A stretch of DNA of 64,000 bases from Pseudomonas khavaziana (GTDB lineage: Bacteria; Pseudomonadota; Gammaproteobacteria; Pseudomonadales; Pseudomonadaceae), in NCBI RefSeq assembly GCF_019145205.1, contig NZ_JAHSTT010000006.1, positions 310,001 to 374,000 on the forward strand. The letters run 5' to 3'. The notes beneath the pieces were generated by a model that worked only from the letters and a program-made list of their open reading frames with translations, was not told the origin of the DNA and did no database searches. The position numbers and the translations under genes are program-made. This document shows, piece after piece, positions 10,301 to 17,833 of this stretch (position 1 is its first letter; each line of letters begins with the position of its first letter).

Positions 10301-10406
10301 CGTCCGTCACGGCCAGGGATGGCCAACCGCGATCCAGGGCCTGCTGGGCGCGCCCTCTGATCCTGCAATTGCCGCCGCGCTCAAGCGCTGGGGCCCCGCG
10401 CAATGA
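7344..10406 (+). CDS. ABC-2 type permease fused to a degenerate M1-peptidase-like domain
   Basis: A 1020-residue inner-membrane protein. The N-terminal half and the middle hold roughly a dozen hydrophobic spans in two ABC-2-like blocks (about 15-270 and 320-590). The remaining 400 or so residues are soluble. This resembles proteins annotated as 'ABC transporter permease/M1 family aminopeptidase', but the expected HExxH zinc motif appears only as HIAEL (about residue 880), and the following NEGFA-type motif reads WLSQGVAG, so peptidase activity is probably lost. It overlaps the ATPase by 4 nt and is followed 34 nt later by a TonB receptor. Function is likely export or translocation of the metallophore or its precursor. 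The fold assignment is inferred from motifs, not from an alignment. Confidence 0.8.
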   Translation: MNTFALLMREAWVEVRAGLRSGIPLLVFLGLTGYLLMSLANADYVQKMGASDIARNAPSLIYLMSCGCMFFLFFAWAWVFAQPALRDRKAQLEEVLLALPLSLPALLWGRFIGAALVGGLLASSLIVGFLASPVLGWLGWVPAASIGAPMWSALGFAWVALLLPVSTGIGALYYLLALRSRGLAAPFGLATVLMLLWMFAVVVLKGGHINPLLAASLDPSLFTFAQAQVETWSAAQKSQSLLALTPGFWLNRVLWCAVPLLLLAVVLARTTRQGLMGRRSGAVLAEPPMLLASGVTLPGPLVGSQWPRALWCEARWQVRQLFARRIWWVALGLLLVMGVLSGFVHGVWHARGPMVPRADLTLPLLSSALFLVIAFIVAALVGLVCRRDDVEGFGAMLQATPAPAWLRLLGRVACVLMATLALALVPGLASLLISAIAAPDSLAPGFVLVYQALVFAPPLVELAMLTVLVHALVRRSGLAYATSMLLTFFLVLNHELGLVSYPPYAMAIPAHVGVSLLTGWAPWLGFLATLASWKLAGCLVLLAVAALVLPRGPERRRLGDVRRGLLGLPGALLALGIVGLLGSGVLLQRHLVEQGDYQSVAEQRAERADWEQRWLPGASAWQVAGGQLQVQVDSAARQVLGQWTLDGVVAAHLDAELPPGLQMTAVSVMGRPVAFEQATAHLRVPLQDCAASVCQVVLNWTLSADGWPAEGEAFWLGPQGVWLEARRVVPRLGLDSERLLRAPAQRSEAGLPVAVPRLPRGAEVAVDAVAPAGHWQWQLEVDGQALIGSSLGSLDFAYTTPLRKDGSREHTAHEVQEDLDLMSACVARRLGSRPNVEHLSQWPAGMGASRLSHGHLLLSQSPNWDVAPAGVGRWTRRAHIAELLARRMLTDASDLRQAPGYLWLSQGVAGALGLLCVEDADGADARATLVKLMADDLTRALGNDGEPVGTLADAREQGWAASYATLVSLDWVAAHTPTQLTAMTADVRHGQGWPTAIQGLLGAPSDPAIAAALKRWGPAQ

Positions 10407-10440
10407 AGTTTGAACCATCCCTGTCTTTTGGAGCTTTGCC

Positions 10441-12588
10441 ATGACATCTGAACTGTCTATCCAGCCGCTGCGTCGTCCTCTCGGTTGGCGGGCCAACGTA
10501 TTGACCCAAGCCATGGCGCTGACCTTGTCCAGCCAGATGTGTGCAGCCTTTGCCGCTGACCATCAACCGGCCGCCAGTGCCGAGACCATCGAGCTGGCAC
10601 CGGTGACGGTGAGTGCGCGGTTGAATCAGGAGAGTGCCAAGGACATTCCGTTCGGCCTTTCGGTGCTCGATGGGCAAACCCTGGAGACCCGCCGCCTGCG
10701 CACCCTGGAGGATGCCTTGCGCACCACGCCGGGGGTGGATGTGAACTCCTGGGGCGGCGCCAACGATGCCAACGTGCGTATTCGTGGGGTCGGCTCGCTG
10801 AACCAGATGAGCATGGACGACGGCTCGGTGGTGCTGAATGTGGACGGGGTGCCGATGTCAGTGCGCAACGCGGCCATGGCCACCCTCGACGTGCAGCAAG
10901 TGGAAGTGCTCAAGGGCCCCCAAGGCACGCTGTTCGGGCGTAACAGCGAAGCGGGGGCGATCAACGTCACCACCCGTAAGCCCACCCGCGAGCTGGAAGG
11001 GTATGTGCGCGGCGAAGCGGGCAACCAGGGCCAGTTCATGACCGAAGGCGCAGTGGGCGGACCGCTGACCGAGTCCTTGGCCGGGCGTATTGCGGTGCGG
11101 CGCAGCGGCTTTGATAACTGGATTGACGACCAACAGGACGGCGACCCCCTGACCAAGCCACGTGACCTGGCCCTGCGCGGCAGCCTGCTGTGGGACAACG
11201 ACGAAGGCACCACCGGCCTGTTTACCGCCGAGCGCCAGCGCGCCGATCACTATGCCGGCTCGGAGATCCTGCGGCCATTCGGCAATCGTCCCAGCCTCGA
11301 CTACACCCCCGGTACCTTCGATAGCAACAAGAAGACCAACGAACGTTATTCCTTCGAACTCAACCACGACCTGGCCCAGGCCCGGATTACCTCGATCAGC
11401 GCCTACACCAGCACCGACTTCAAGGCGATCAAGGGCTATGATCGCAACATCACCCAGGCGTTGTACGGCCAACCCTTCGAGTACCTGGTCGAAGACGCGG
11501 CCCATGAGCGGGTCTGGAGCCAGGACCTGCGCCTGGGCTCTCTGGCGGATGCCGAGGTGTTCTGGGTGAGCGGGGTGAACCTGTCCCGTTCCGAGCGCAG
11601 CTTCGATTCCACCAACTTCACCAACGGCGCCCGGCAAATGCGCGATTTCACCACCAACAGCTATGCCGCCTACGGCGAAGTGACCTTCCCGATTGCCGAG
11701 GACTGGAAACTCACTACCGGCCTGCGTCACACCTGGGACCGCAAGACTTATGGCGCCGACTACAGCAGTGGCGGCAACCTGGTCAGCGACAGCCGTCGCT
11801 TGCAGGACGACTACAACACCGGGCGCGTGGCCCTGAGCTACGCGTGGACGCCGCAGACCAATCTGTATGCGGTATTGTCGCGGGGCTACAAGTCGGCCGG
11901 ATTCAACGATTACGCCACCTCGGTCAAGGACAGCGAGCCCTACAAGGCGGCCAAGGTGAACTCCGCCGAAGTCGGTTTCAAGCATGAAAGCCAAGGCGGT
12001 GCGTTGAGCCTGGAAGGCGCGTTGTTCATTACCCGTGTGCAGGATGACCACCTGTTGGGGTACGACTTCAAAAGCATGGCAGTCAGCGCCGTGAATGCTG
12101 ACACCCGCAGCAAAGGCGCTGAGTTGTCGAGCACCTGGCACGTCACCGATGAGCTGACCCTGGGCAGTGCCATCAGCTACACCAACGCCGTGGTCACCTC
12201 GGACGCGCCGGGGGTTTCCGGTGGTGATGTTGCCAAGGGCAGCCGTGTACCGGATGTGCCGTTGTGGAGTGGCAATTTCAGCGTGGCCTGGAACAAACCC
12301 CTGGGTGAACTGCTGGGCTTGCCGGCGCCGCGCTTGAACACCTTGCTCAACTACCGCGTGCAGAAAAACCGCCCGGCTGATCCGCAGAACCACTATGACC
12401 TCAAGGGTTACGCCAAGTTGGACTTGCACCTGGGGGTGGAGAGCGGTGGCTCGGAAGTTTATTTGTGGGGCGATAATCTGCTGGATGCGCGGTATGACCT
12501 GTATGGCGCGTACTCCACCGACACGGTGCTGACCGGGATGCCGGGGCGCGGGCGTTCGGCGGGGGTGGGGTATAGCTATCAGTTCTGA
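10441..12588 (+). CDS. TonB-dependent outer-membrane receptor, FyuA-like
   Basis: A 715-residue outer-membrane siderophore/metallophore receptor. A signal peptide ends near AAFAAD (about 40). The plug domain follows (TLEDALRTTPGVDVNS; VEVLKGPQGTLFGRN), then a 22-strand-type barrel ending in the aromatic YSYQF. GGAG precedes the ATG. It is the third gene of the operon from 6463. Its plug and barrel resemble the yersiniabactin receptor FyuA, fitting the heterocyclising NRPS. It is clearly paralogous to the receptor at 13237-15357, with matching stretches such as PDVP-WSGNF and RPADPQNH/RAADPQNH near the C-terminus. Import of the ferric product of this locus is the simplest role. Confidence 0.93.
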   Translation: MTSELSIQPLRRPLGWRANVLTQAMALTLSSQMCAAFAADHQPAASAETIELAPVTVSARLNQESAKDIPFGLSVLDGQTLETRRLRTLEDALRTTPGVDVNSWGGANDANVRIRGVGSLNQMSMDDGSVVLNVDGVPMSVRNAAMATLDVQQVEVLKGPQGTLFGRNSEAGAINVTTRKPTRELEGYVRGEAGNQGQFMTEGAVGGPLTESLAGRIAVRRSGFDNWIDDQQDGDPLTKPRDLALRGSLLWDNDEGTTGLFTAERQRADHYAGSEILRPFGNRPSLDYTPGTFDSNKKTNERYSFELNHDLAQARITSISAYTSTDFKAIKGYDRNITQALYGQPFEYLVEDAAHERVWSQDLRLGSLADAEVFWVSGVNLSRSERSFDSTNFTNGARQMRDFTTNSYAAYGEVTFPIAEDWKLTTGLRHTWDRKTYGADYSSGGNLVSDSRRLQDDYNTGRVALSYAWTPQTNLYAVLSRGYKSAGFNDYATSVKDSEPYKAAKVNSAEVGFKHESQGGALSLEGALFITRVQDDHLLGYDFKSMAVSAVNADTRSKGAELSSTWHVTDELTLGSAISYTNAVVTSDAPGVSGGDVAKGSRVPDVPLWSGNFSVAWNKPLGELLGLPAPRLNTLLNYRVQKNRPADPQNHYDLKGYAKLDLHLGVESGGSEVYLWGDNLLDARYDLYGAYSTDTVLTGMPGRGRSAGVGYSYQF

Positions 12589-12606
12589 GGCGGTCACTGG
12601 GTGCAA

Positions 12607-12640
12607 TGTGGGAGGGGTTTGCTCGCGCTGGCTACCTGAC
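12607..12640 (+). repeat. REP-like half palindrome
   Basis: TGTGGGAGGGGTTTGCTCGC followed by a diverged tail, just after the receptor gene. It precedes the complete REP of element copy A by about 60 nt. A similar partial REP (53064-53085) precedes copy C. Confidence 0.6.
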
Positions 12641-12664
12641 AACTAACTGATGCCCCACGATCTA

Positions 12665-13150
12665 AATGTGGGAGGGGGCTTGCTCCCGATGGCGGCCTGA
12701 CAGTTGACCAGGATGTTGGATTAGACCGAGTACATATCCATTATTTAGGTAATGGCCACTATTGGTTCCGCTTTTACAGCGGGTCACTTTGAAAAGCGCA
12801 AAGTAACCAAACGCTCTTGCCCCACCACTCGGCACCTCGCTTAGGCTCGGTGTGCCCGTAATCCGACATGGATTTGGGGGGCCGCCGCCACGCGCCATCC
12901 ATGGCGCGGGGCGGCTAAACCGGCATCCCTGCCGGTTTACCCCCCAAATCCCTGTCGAATTCCGGCCAGCGTGGTTTGACGGGGCGCCTGAGATCAAAAG
13001 CAGATCAAGATCAAGAGCGGCTCGCTTCGCATCGTGGTTACTGATGGTGGCTGCGTGAGTTGTGTAGATACCCATGTCCCGATGAGGGAGTGTCAGTGAA
13101 CATATCCGAGACTGACACACCGCCATCGGGAGCAAGCCCCCTCCCACATT
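12665..13150 (+). repeat. Structured REP-bounded intergenic element, copy A
   Basis: A 486-bp element bounded by a forward REP (12665-12700) and an inverted REP (13117-13150). Its core is shared with 29463-29957 and 53124-53625 in the same orientation. Inner stems in order: CCATTA/TAATGG near 12750; ACTTTG/CAAAGT near 12787; GGCAC/GTGCC near 12832; and a long imperfect stem at 12857-12965 enclosing two short hairpins (CGCGCCAT/ATGGCGCG and AAACCGGCA/TGCCGGTTT). It lies between two convergent receptor genes. With flanking REP fragments (12607-12640; 13165-13203, inverted) it fills the 650-bp gap 12589-13236; I see no gene there. Confidence 0.85.
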
Positions 13151-13236
13151 TTTACCGAGTGCAGTCAATCAGACCGCCGCGAAATCAAGTCCTCTCCCAC
13201 ATTTGAACTCAGGACAGCTGGCCGAATCGCGTCAGT

Positions 13237-15357
13237 TCAGAATTGATAGGTATAGCCCACGCCCAAGGTACGCCGGCGCGATGGCCCACCATAGGCCACC
13301 GGGTCACTGTAGAAACCATAGGTGTCATACGTCTGGTTCAACAGGTTGTCGGCAAACGCATACACCTCGCCAAACTTGCTCTCCAGCCCCGCCCTCAGGT
13401 CAAGCTTTTCATAGTTATCCAGATTGAAGTGATTCTGCGGATCGGCTGCGCGTTCGCCCACCAGGTGGTAGTTGAGGCTGGTGTTGAGGGTGGTATCGCC
13501 GAGGCTGGCGAGGCTGCCCAAAGGATGTTTCCAGCTGGCGTTAAAGTTGCCGCTCCAGCGCGGCACATCCGGGGTGCGGTTGCCGGCGGCGACGTCGCCG
13601 GCCTGGATGCCTTGCACACCGCTGGTGATCTTGGCATCGAGGTAGGTCGCGCTGGCGGCCAGGGTCAGGCCGTAGTCGAAGCGCCAGCTGCCTTCCAGTT
13701 CGGCGCCGCGGGTGCGGGTGTCGGCGTTGAAGGCGTTGGTGGCGAAGGTCGCGGCGTCGTAGCCAAGCAAGTGGTCGTCGTGCACACGGGTGTAGAACAG
13801 CGCGCCGTTGAGGCTGCCGCGACGGTCCTCTGTTTCGCTCTTGAAGCCAAGTTCAGCGGCCTTGCTGACGGCGGCCTTGTAGGGCGCGCTGTCGCTGACC
13901 TGGGAGGCATAGTCATTGAACCCGCCGGATTTATACCCCCGCGCCAGTTGCACGTAGATGTTGGTCTGCGCGGTGATCGCGTAACTCAGGGCGGCGCGGC
14001 CGGTGCCGTAATGGTCGGTGAGTTTGCGCGAGTCATCCACGGCGCTCGAACCTGAGAAGTATTGGCCGTCGTAGGTCTTGCGGTCCCAGGAGTGGCGATA
14101 ACCGGTGGTGAGTTTCAGGCGCTCGGTCAGCGGGAACGTCACTTCGCCGTAGCCGGCATAGGTGGTGGTGGTGAAGTCGCGGAACTTGGCGCCGGAGGTA
14201 CCGTAGGTGTTGCGCGGGGTGTCGTAGCTGCGCTCGTTGCGGCTGGCGGCGACGCCTGCGACCCAGAACACGTCAGCGTCGGGCAGTGAGCTCAGGTGCA
14301 AGTCCTGGCTCCAGCTGCGCTCGAAGGATTTGTCCACCACCCAGAACTCGCCGGGCGTGCCGTAAAGCGCGCCCATCAGCTTGCTGTCGTAGGCGATCAA
14401 GCCGGTGAAGTCGGCGGTGCCAGTGGCCGTGGTGGAGGTCAGGCGGCTGTTGGCGAAGTCATGCTCTACCTTGATCGTATAGCGCTCGGTGGTCTTGTTG
14501 TTGTCGTCGAACAGGCCGGGGCTCAGGTCCAGGCTCGGGTGGCTGCCGTAGGGGCGCAGCACCAGGGAGTTGGTGGCGCGTTCGGTCTGCTGGCGTTCGG
14601 CGCTGAACAGTATGTGGGTGTCATCGTTGAGGTCCCACAGCAGGCTGCCACGATAGGCTTCATTGCGCGGTTTGGTGATGGGGTGGTGGGTCTGGTCGTT
14701 GTCGATCCAACTGTCGTAGCCGGCACGGCGCACCGCCAGGCGGCCGCTGAGGCTGTCACTGAGCGGGCCGCCGATGGCGCCTTCGGTGAGGAACTGGCCC
14801 TGCTGGCCGACTTCGCCACGCACATAACCTTCAAGTTCTCGGGTGGGTTGGCGGGTGGTGATATTCACCGCGCCGGCCTGGCCAATCGCACCGGACAGAG
14901 TGCCCTGGGGGCCCTTGAGCACTTCGATGCGGTCGACATCGAGGGTGCTGAAACCCAGGTTGCGCGACGATACCGGCACGCCGTCGATGTTGAACGCCAC
15001 CGAGCTATCATCCATGGACATCTGGTACAGCGAGCCCACGCCGCGGATCAGCACATTGAAATCATTCGGTCCACCTGAGGAATTGACGCTGACCCCGGAG
15101 GTATTGCGCAGGGCGCTTTCCAGGGTGTCGAGACGTTGGCTGCGCAGCTCTTCGCCGCTGGTCACACTGACGCTGATCGGCACTTCCTTGGGATCTTCCT
15201 TGGCCATGCGCGCGGTCACCGTCGAGGCGGGCAATTGCAGGGGCTCGCTGGCGGCGGCGAAGGCTGGTGGAGACAGTGTCAGTGCAATCGCTATTGTTAT
15301 AGTATTACATTTGTAGCAAGATTGGCGGGTAGCCGTCGTGTTGCATCGTGCAGACAT
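13237..15357 (-). CDS. TonB-dependent outer-membrane receptor, paralogue of the upstream receptor
   Basis: A 706-residue receptor. The ATG at 15357 is preferred to the upstream in-frame start because it opens directly into a signal sequence (ITIAIALTLSPPAFAA). The plug contains VEVLKGPQGTLSGAIGQAG, where the paralogue has LFGRNSEAG, and the barrel ends in VGYTYQF. A Fur-box-like site lies about 85 bp upstream, and the AraC regulator is divergent. It is convergent with the first receptor across repeat copy A. Likely imports the same or a related ferric chelate; the sequence alone cannot assign the ligand. Confidence 0.92.
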   Translation of the reverse strand: MSARCNTTATRQSCYKCNTITIAIALTLSPPAFAAASEPLQLPASTVTARMAKEDPKEVPISVSVTSGEELRSQRLDTLESALRNTSGVSVNSSGGPNDFNVLIRGVGSLYQMSMDDSSVAFNIDGVPVSSRNLGFSTLDVDRIEVLKGPQGTLSGAIGQAGAVNITTRQPTRELEGYVRGEVGQQGQFLTEGAIGGPLSDSLSGRLAVRRAGYDSWIDNDQTHHPITKPRNEAYRGSLLWDLNDDTHILFSAERQQTERATNSLVLRPYGSHPSLDLSPGLFDDNNKTTERYTIKVEHDFANSRLTSTTATGTADFTGLIAYDSKLMGALYGTPGEFWVVDKSFERSWSQDLHLSSLPDADVFWVAGVAASRNERSYDTPRNTYGTSGAKFRDFTTTTYAGYGEVTFPLTERLKLTTGYRHSWDRKTYDGQYFSGSSAVDDSRKLTDHYGTGRAALSYAITAQTNIYVQLARGYKSGGFNDYASQVSDSAPYKAAVSKAAELGFKSETEDRRGSLNGALFYTRVHDDHLLGYDAATFATNAFNADTRTRGAELEGSWRFDYGLTLAASATYLDAKITSGVQGIQAGDVAAGNRTPDVPRWSGNFNASWKHPLGSLASLGDTTLNTSLNYHLVGERAADPQNHFNLDNYEKLDLRAGLESKFGEVYAFADNLLNQTYDTYGFYSDPVAYGGPSRRRTLGVGYTYQF

Positions 15358-15440
15358 GATGGGACCTTGACTGAAGAATGCTGATCGGCGCGCGGTGCAC
15401 AGGGGCAGCGGCGGTTTGGCGCAGCGTTTGCGGCGCGCCA

Positions 15441-15464
15441 AATGCTAATAATTATCAATTGCGC
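15441..15464. promoter_or_regulatory. Fur-box-like site between receptor and AraC regulator
   Basis: Contains GCTAATAATTATCAATTG, close to Pseudomonas Fur sites (core AATAATTATCA). It sits 85 bp from the receptor start and 57 bp from the regulator start, so one site could give iron repression of both divergent genes. Confidence 0.65.
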
Positions 15465-15521
15465 ACATCTACCCCGATGTGATCTGATTCGAGCCGTATC
15501 CGGTCAGCCAGGAGATTTACG

Positions 15522-16505
15522 ATGTCAGCCGTTCAAGGAGGCGCAGGGGAGCCGATGCCGGTCTCGCGAATCATTACGGGAGGCTATGGAAGCGATCTCG
15601 GGCCAGGTGCCCATTGCCGGGTCACCCGCATGACGCTGCAGGAAGGCCTGGATATCGTGCGCTGGCAGAGTCGCTTCGAGCAGCCGATGGAACTGCCGTT
15701 GCAGGACGACAGCGAGTGCATTCACTTCAGCTTCACCAACCTGCTCAAGGGCAAGGCCGCGTGCAGCTTTCGCGATGGGCGTCGGCAACGGCGCTACGCG
15801 ATTGACGAGGGCGCGGGCAGCATCAGCTATGGCCGTTGCCGCCATGGCCTTTATCACCAGCACGGCGAGATCGACAACATCACCGTCATGATCCGCCCCG
15901 AGCTGCTGGCCCAGTGGGAACTGAAACTCGACCCGCTGCTGCACAAGGCGCTGGCCTGCGAGCATTGCTTTCTCGACGGCCATCGCAGCGGTGAAATGAG
16001 CGCCACTGCGCATATGCTTGGCCTGGCCATGGATCAAGGCACCAGCCTGCCACCGGCCCAGCCACGCAGCAGCCTGTGGTTATACGGGCAAAGTGTCACG
16101 CTGGTGAGCCTGTTCCTGCAGGCACGCCAGGACGCTGAGTGCACCTGTCGGGTCAGCCACACTGACCGCCAGCGGCTGGTGCGGGCTCGGGATCGTTTGC
16201 TCGAGGATCTGGGCAAGGCGCCGAGCCTGTCGGAGCTAGCCCGCGAATCCGGCTTGAGCCAGCCCAAGCTTACCCGCGGGTTTCGCCAACTGTTTTCCAA
16301 CAGCGTCTACGGCGTGTTCCAGCAGATGCGCATGATCCAGGCGCGCAGCCGCTTGATGAACGGCGATGAGTCGGTGATGCGCATCGCCTCGGACCTCGGT
16401 TATGCCAACGCCAGTCATTTCGCCACGGCGTTTCGCAAGCAGTTCGGGATCAACCCGTCGATGCTCAAGAACGGTGGCCGTGGCAAATCCCTGGGCGCGG
16501 GCTGA
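15522..16505 (+). CDS. AraC-family regulator, PchR/YbtA type
   Basis: A 327-residue DNA-binding activator. The C-terminal AraC domain (about 220-318) has two helix-turn-helix motifs (SLSELARESGLSQPKLTRGF; VMRIASDLGYANASHFATAF). The N-terminal 200 residues match the ligand-binding part of PchR-type siderophore sensors, which respond to the ferric siderophore. It lies divergent from a receptor, behind a Fur-type site, within the NRPS/receptor locus. Probably activates NRPS and receptor genes when the ferric chelate is present; CCGTATCC sites are candidate targets. Confidence 0.88.
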   Translation: MSAVQGGAGEPMPVSRIITGGYGSDLGPGAHCRVTRMTLQEGLDIVRWQSRFEQPMELPLQDDSECIHFSFTNLLKGKAACSFRDGRRQRRYAIDEGAGSISYGRCRHGLYHQHGEIDNITVMIRPELLAQWELKLDPLLHKALACEHCFLDGHRSGEMSATAHMLGLAMDQGTSLPPAQPRSSLWLYGQSVTLVSLFLQARQDAECTCRVSHTDRQRLVRARDRLLEDLGKAPSLSELARESGLSQPKLTRGFRQLFSNSVYGVFQQMRMIQARSRLMNGDESVMRIASDLGYANASHFATAFRKQFGINPSMLKNGGRGKSLGAG

Positions 16506-16513
16506 AGCAGACG

Positions 16514-17779
16514 TTAGAACACCGCTTTGACCTGCAGGCCCAGCACCAGCGCGTTGTCGATGTTGTCACCGGAAAACGCCCCCGGCTCGATGATGTATTG
16601 CACATCCGGGCGCAGGGTCAGCCACGGCGTGGCCTGGTAGCCATAACTGAGTTCGATCAACTGTTCGGCCGTGTCCAGGTCGGGATAGGCCGTGCCTGCA
16701 TTGAACGCTGCCAGCTCCTGCACATCGCGGCTGCGGGGGTTGGGCACCGCACGGCCATAACCCAGGGCCACGGTATCCCGTGGGCGACCCTCGAACGGCT
16801 TGTACAGCACCACGCCTGCGCCATACCACTTAGTGAATGGCGACGCCGCCTGGCTGGCCGCGGAGTACTGGCCGAAGGCGTGCAGGCTGCGACCTTCCGA
16901 TGACTTGGAAGCCCACACGGCCTGATCGATCAGCAGGTAGTGGCCACCACGCCCGCTGACCTTCTTATCGCTACCAATGCGCTTCACATCGGAGCTGTCG
17001 TAGTAATACCCCAGCTTGTATTCACCCGGCAGCGCGCCGGCGTGTTTATAGATCAACTCAATGGGCACCACGGTACCGGTGGTGTGCCTGGGGCCCACAT
17101 GCCAGGCGCGACTGGCGTTGCCGTTACTGGACGGGTCGACATTGAACGCCGCCACGCGCAGCTGCCAGTTGGGCGAAAAGTCATATTTCACCCGCGCGCC
17201 CAGGTGCGCATTCGGGTAGTTGGCCCAACCGCTGCCGCCGGACATGTTCAGCGGATGCCCGCAGAAACCGGCGTTCATGAAGTTGCACAGGATGCCGCTG
17301 TCCAGGCCGCCCAGGTCGTTGCCCATGGCCATATAGCCGAGCTTCACATTCAGCGCGGGGGTGAACAGCGTGCGCTCGTAGCTCAGCTCGGTGAGGCGGG
17401 TGTAGAGGCCACCGTAGTTTTCCTGGATCGGCAGGCGGTTGCCGACCAGATCCTCGGAAGCACTGTTGCCGCGGCGGTCATTGATGGTCAGCTGTATACG
17501 GTCGCCATTGTTGAAACCATAGAGCTTGCCCAGGTCGAACTGCACGCCGAGCTTGAGGTTTTGCGAGTAGCGCGCCGAACGATGCTGGCCGCCGTGGGCG
17601 TTGTAGGCGGTCTCGCCGCTGTAGTCGCCGGTAAAGCGCACACCTTGTGCGTCGAGTTCGCGACGCAGGCCGCCCCAGTCGCCGGTCAGGGTCGTGTCGT
17701 CGGCTTGAGCGGGCAGGGCGGCAGCCAGGGCCAGGCCCAGCACCAGGCGGCCAAAGGAGGTATGAGAAGTAGGGGTCAT
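16514..17779 (-). CDS. oprB: Carbohydrate-selective porin OprB
   Basis: A 421-residue outer-membrane porin for glucose and related sugars. The ATG at 17779 is chosen because it starts a clean signal peptide (LVLGLALAAALPAQA); a GTG at 17797 is also in frame. OprB hallmarks are the N-terminal LTGDWGGLRRELDAQGV, the repeated aromatic strands, and the C-terminal GLQVKAVF. It lies 54 bp downstream of gcd on the same strand, so it probably belongs to the same transcript and supplies glucose to the periplasmic dehydrogenase. Confidence 0.93.
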   Translation of the reverse strand: MTPTSHTSFGRLVLGLALAAALPAQADDTTLTGDWGGLRRELDAQGVRFTGDYSGETAYNAHGGQHRSARYSQNLKLGVQFDLGKLYGFNNGDRIQLTINDRRGNSASEDLVGNRLPIQENYGGLYTRLTELSYERTLFTPALNVKLGYMAMGNDLGGLDSGILCNFMNAGFCGHPLNMSGGSGWANYPNAHLGARVKYDFSPNWQLRVAAFNVDPSSNGNASRAWHVGPRHTTGTVVPIELIYKHAGALPGEYKLGYYYDSSDVKRIGSDKKVSGRGGHYLLIDQAVWASKSSEGRSLHAFGQYSAASQAASPFTKWYGAGVVLYKPFEGRPRDTVALGYGRAVPNPRSRDVQELAAFNAGTAYPDLDTAEQLIELSYGYQATPWLTLRPDVQYIIEPGAFSGDNIDNALVLGLQVKAVF

Positions 17780-17833
17780 GCGCAGGGTTCCAGGCACAGA
17801 GCGCGGTGCCGGAGCACCGCGCGAACAGAGGGG

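Noticed and set aside
10858..12642. 594-codon minus-strand frame opposite the first TonB receptor
   Set aside because: The plus strand carries a complete receptor with signal peptide, plug and terminal aromatic; the minus frame is a mirror artefact.
12662..13168. Apparent small proteins inside the repeat copies (also 29596-29838 and 53058-53459, minus strand), similar to one another
   Set aside because: Similarity follows from the DNA repeat. Frames break differently in each copy, base changes follow stem pairing rather than codon position, and no ribosome-binding site is evident.
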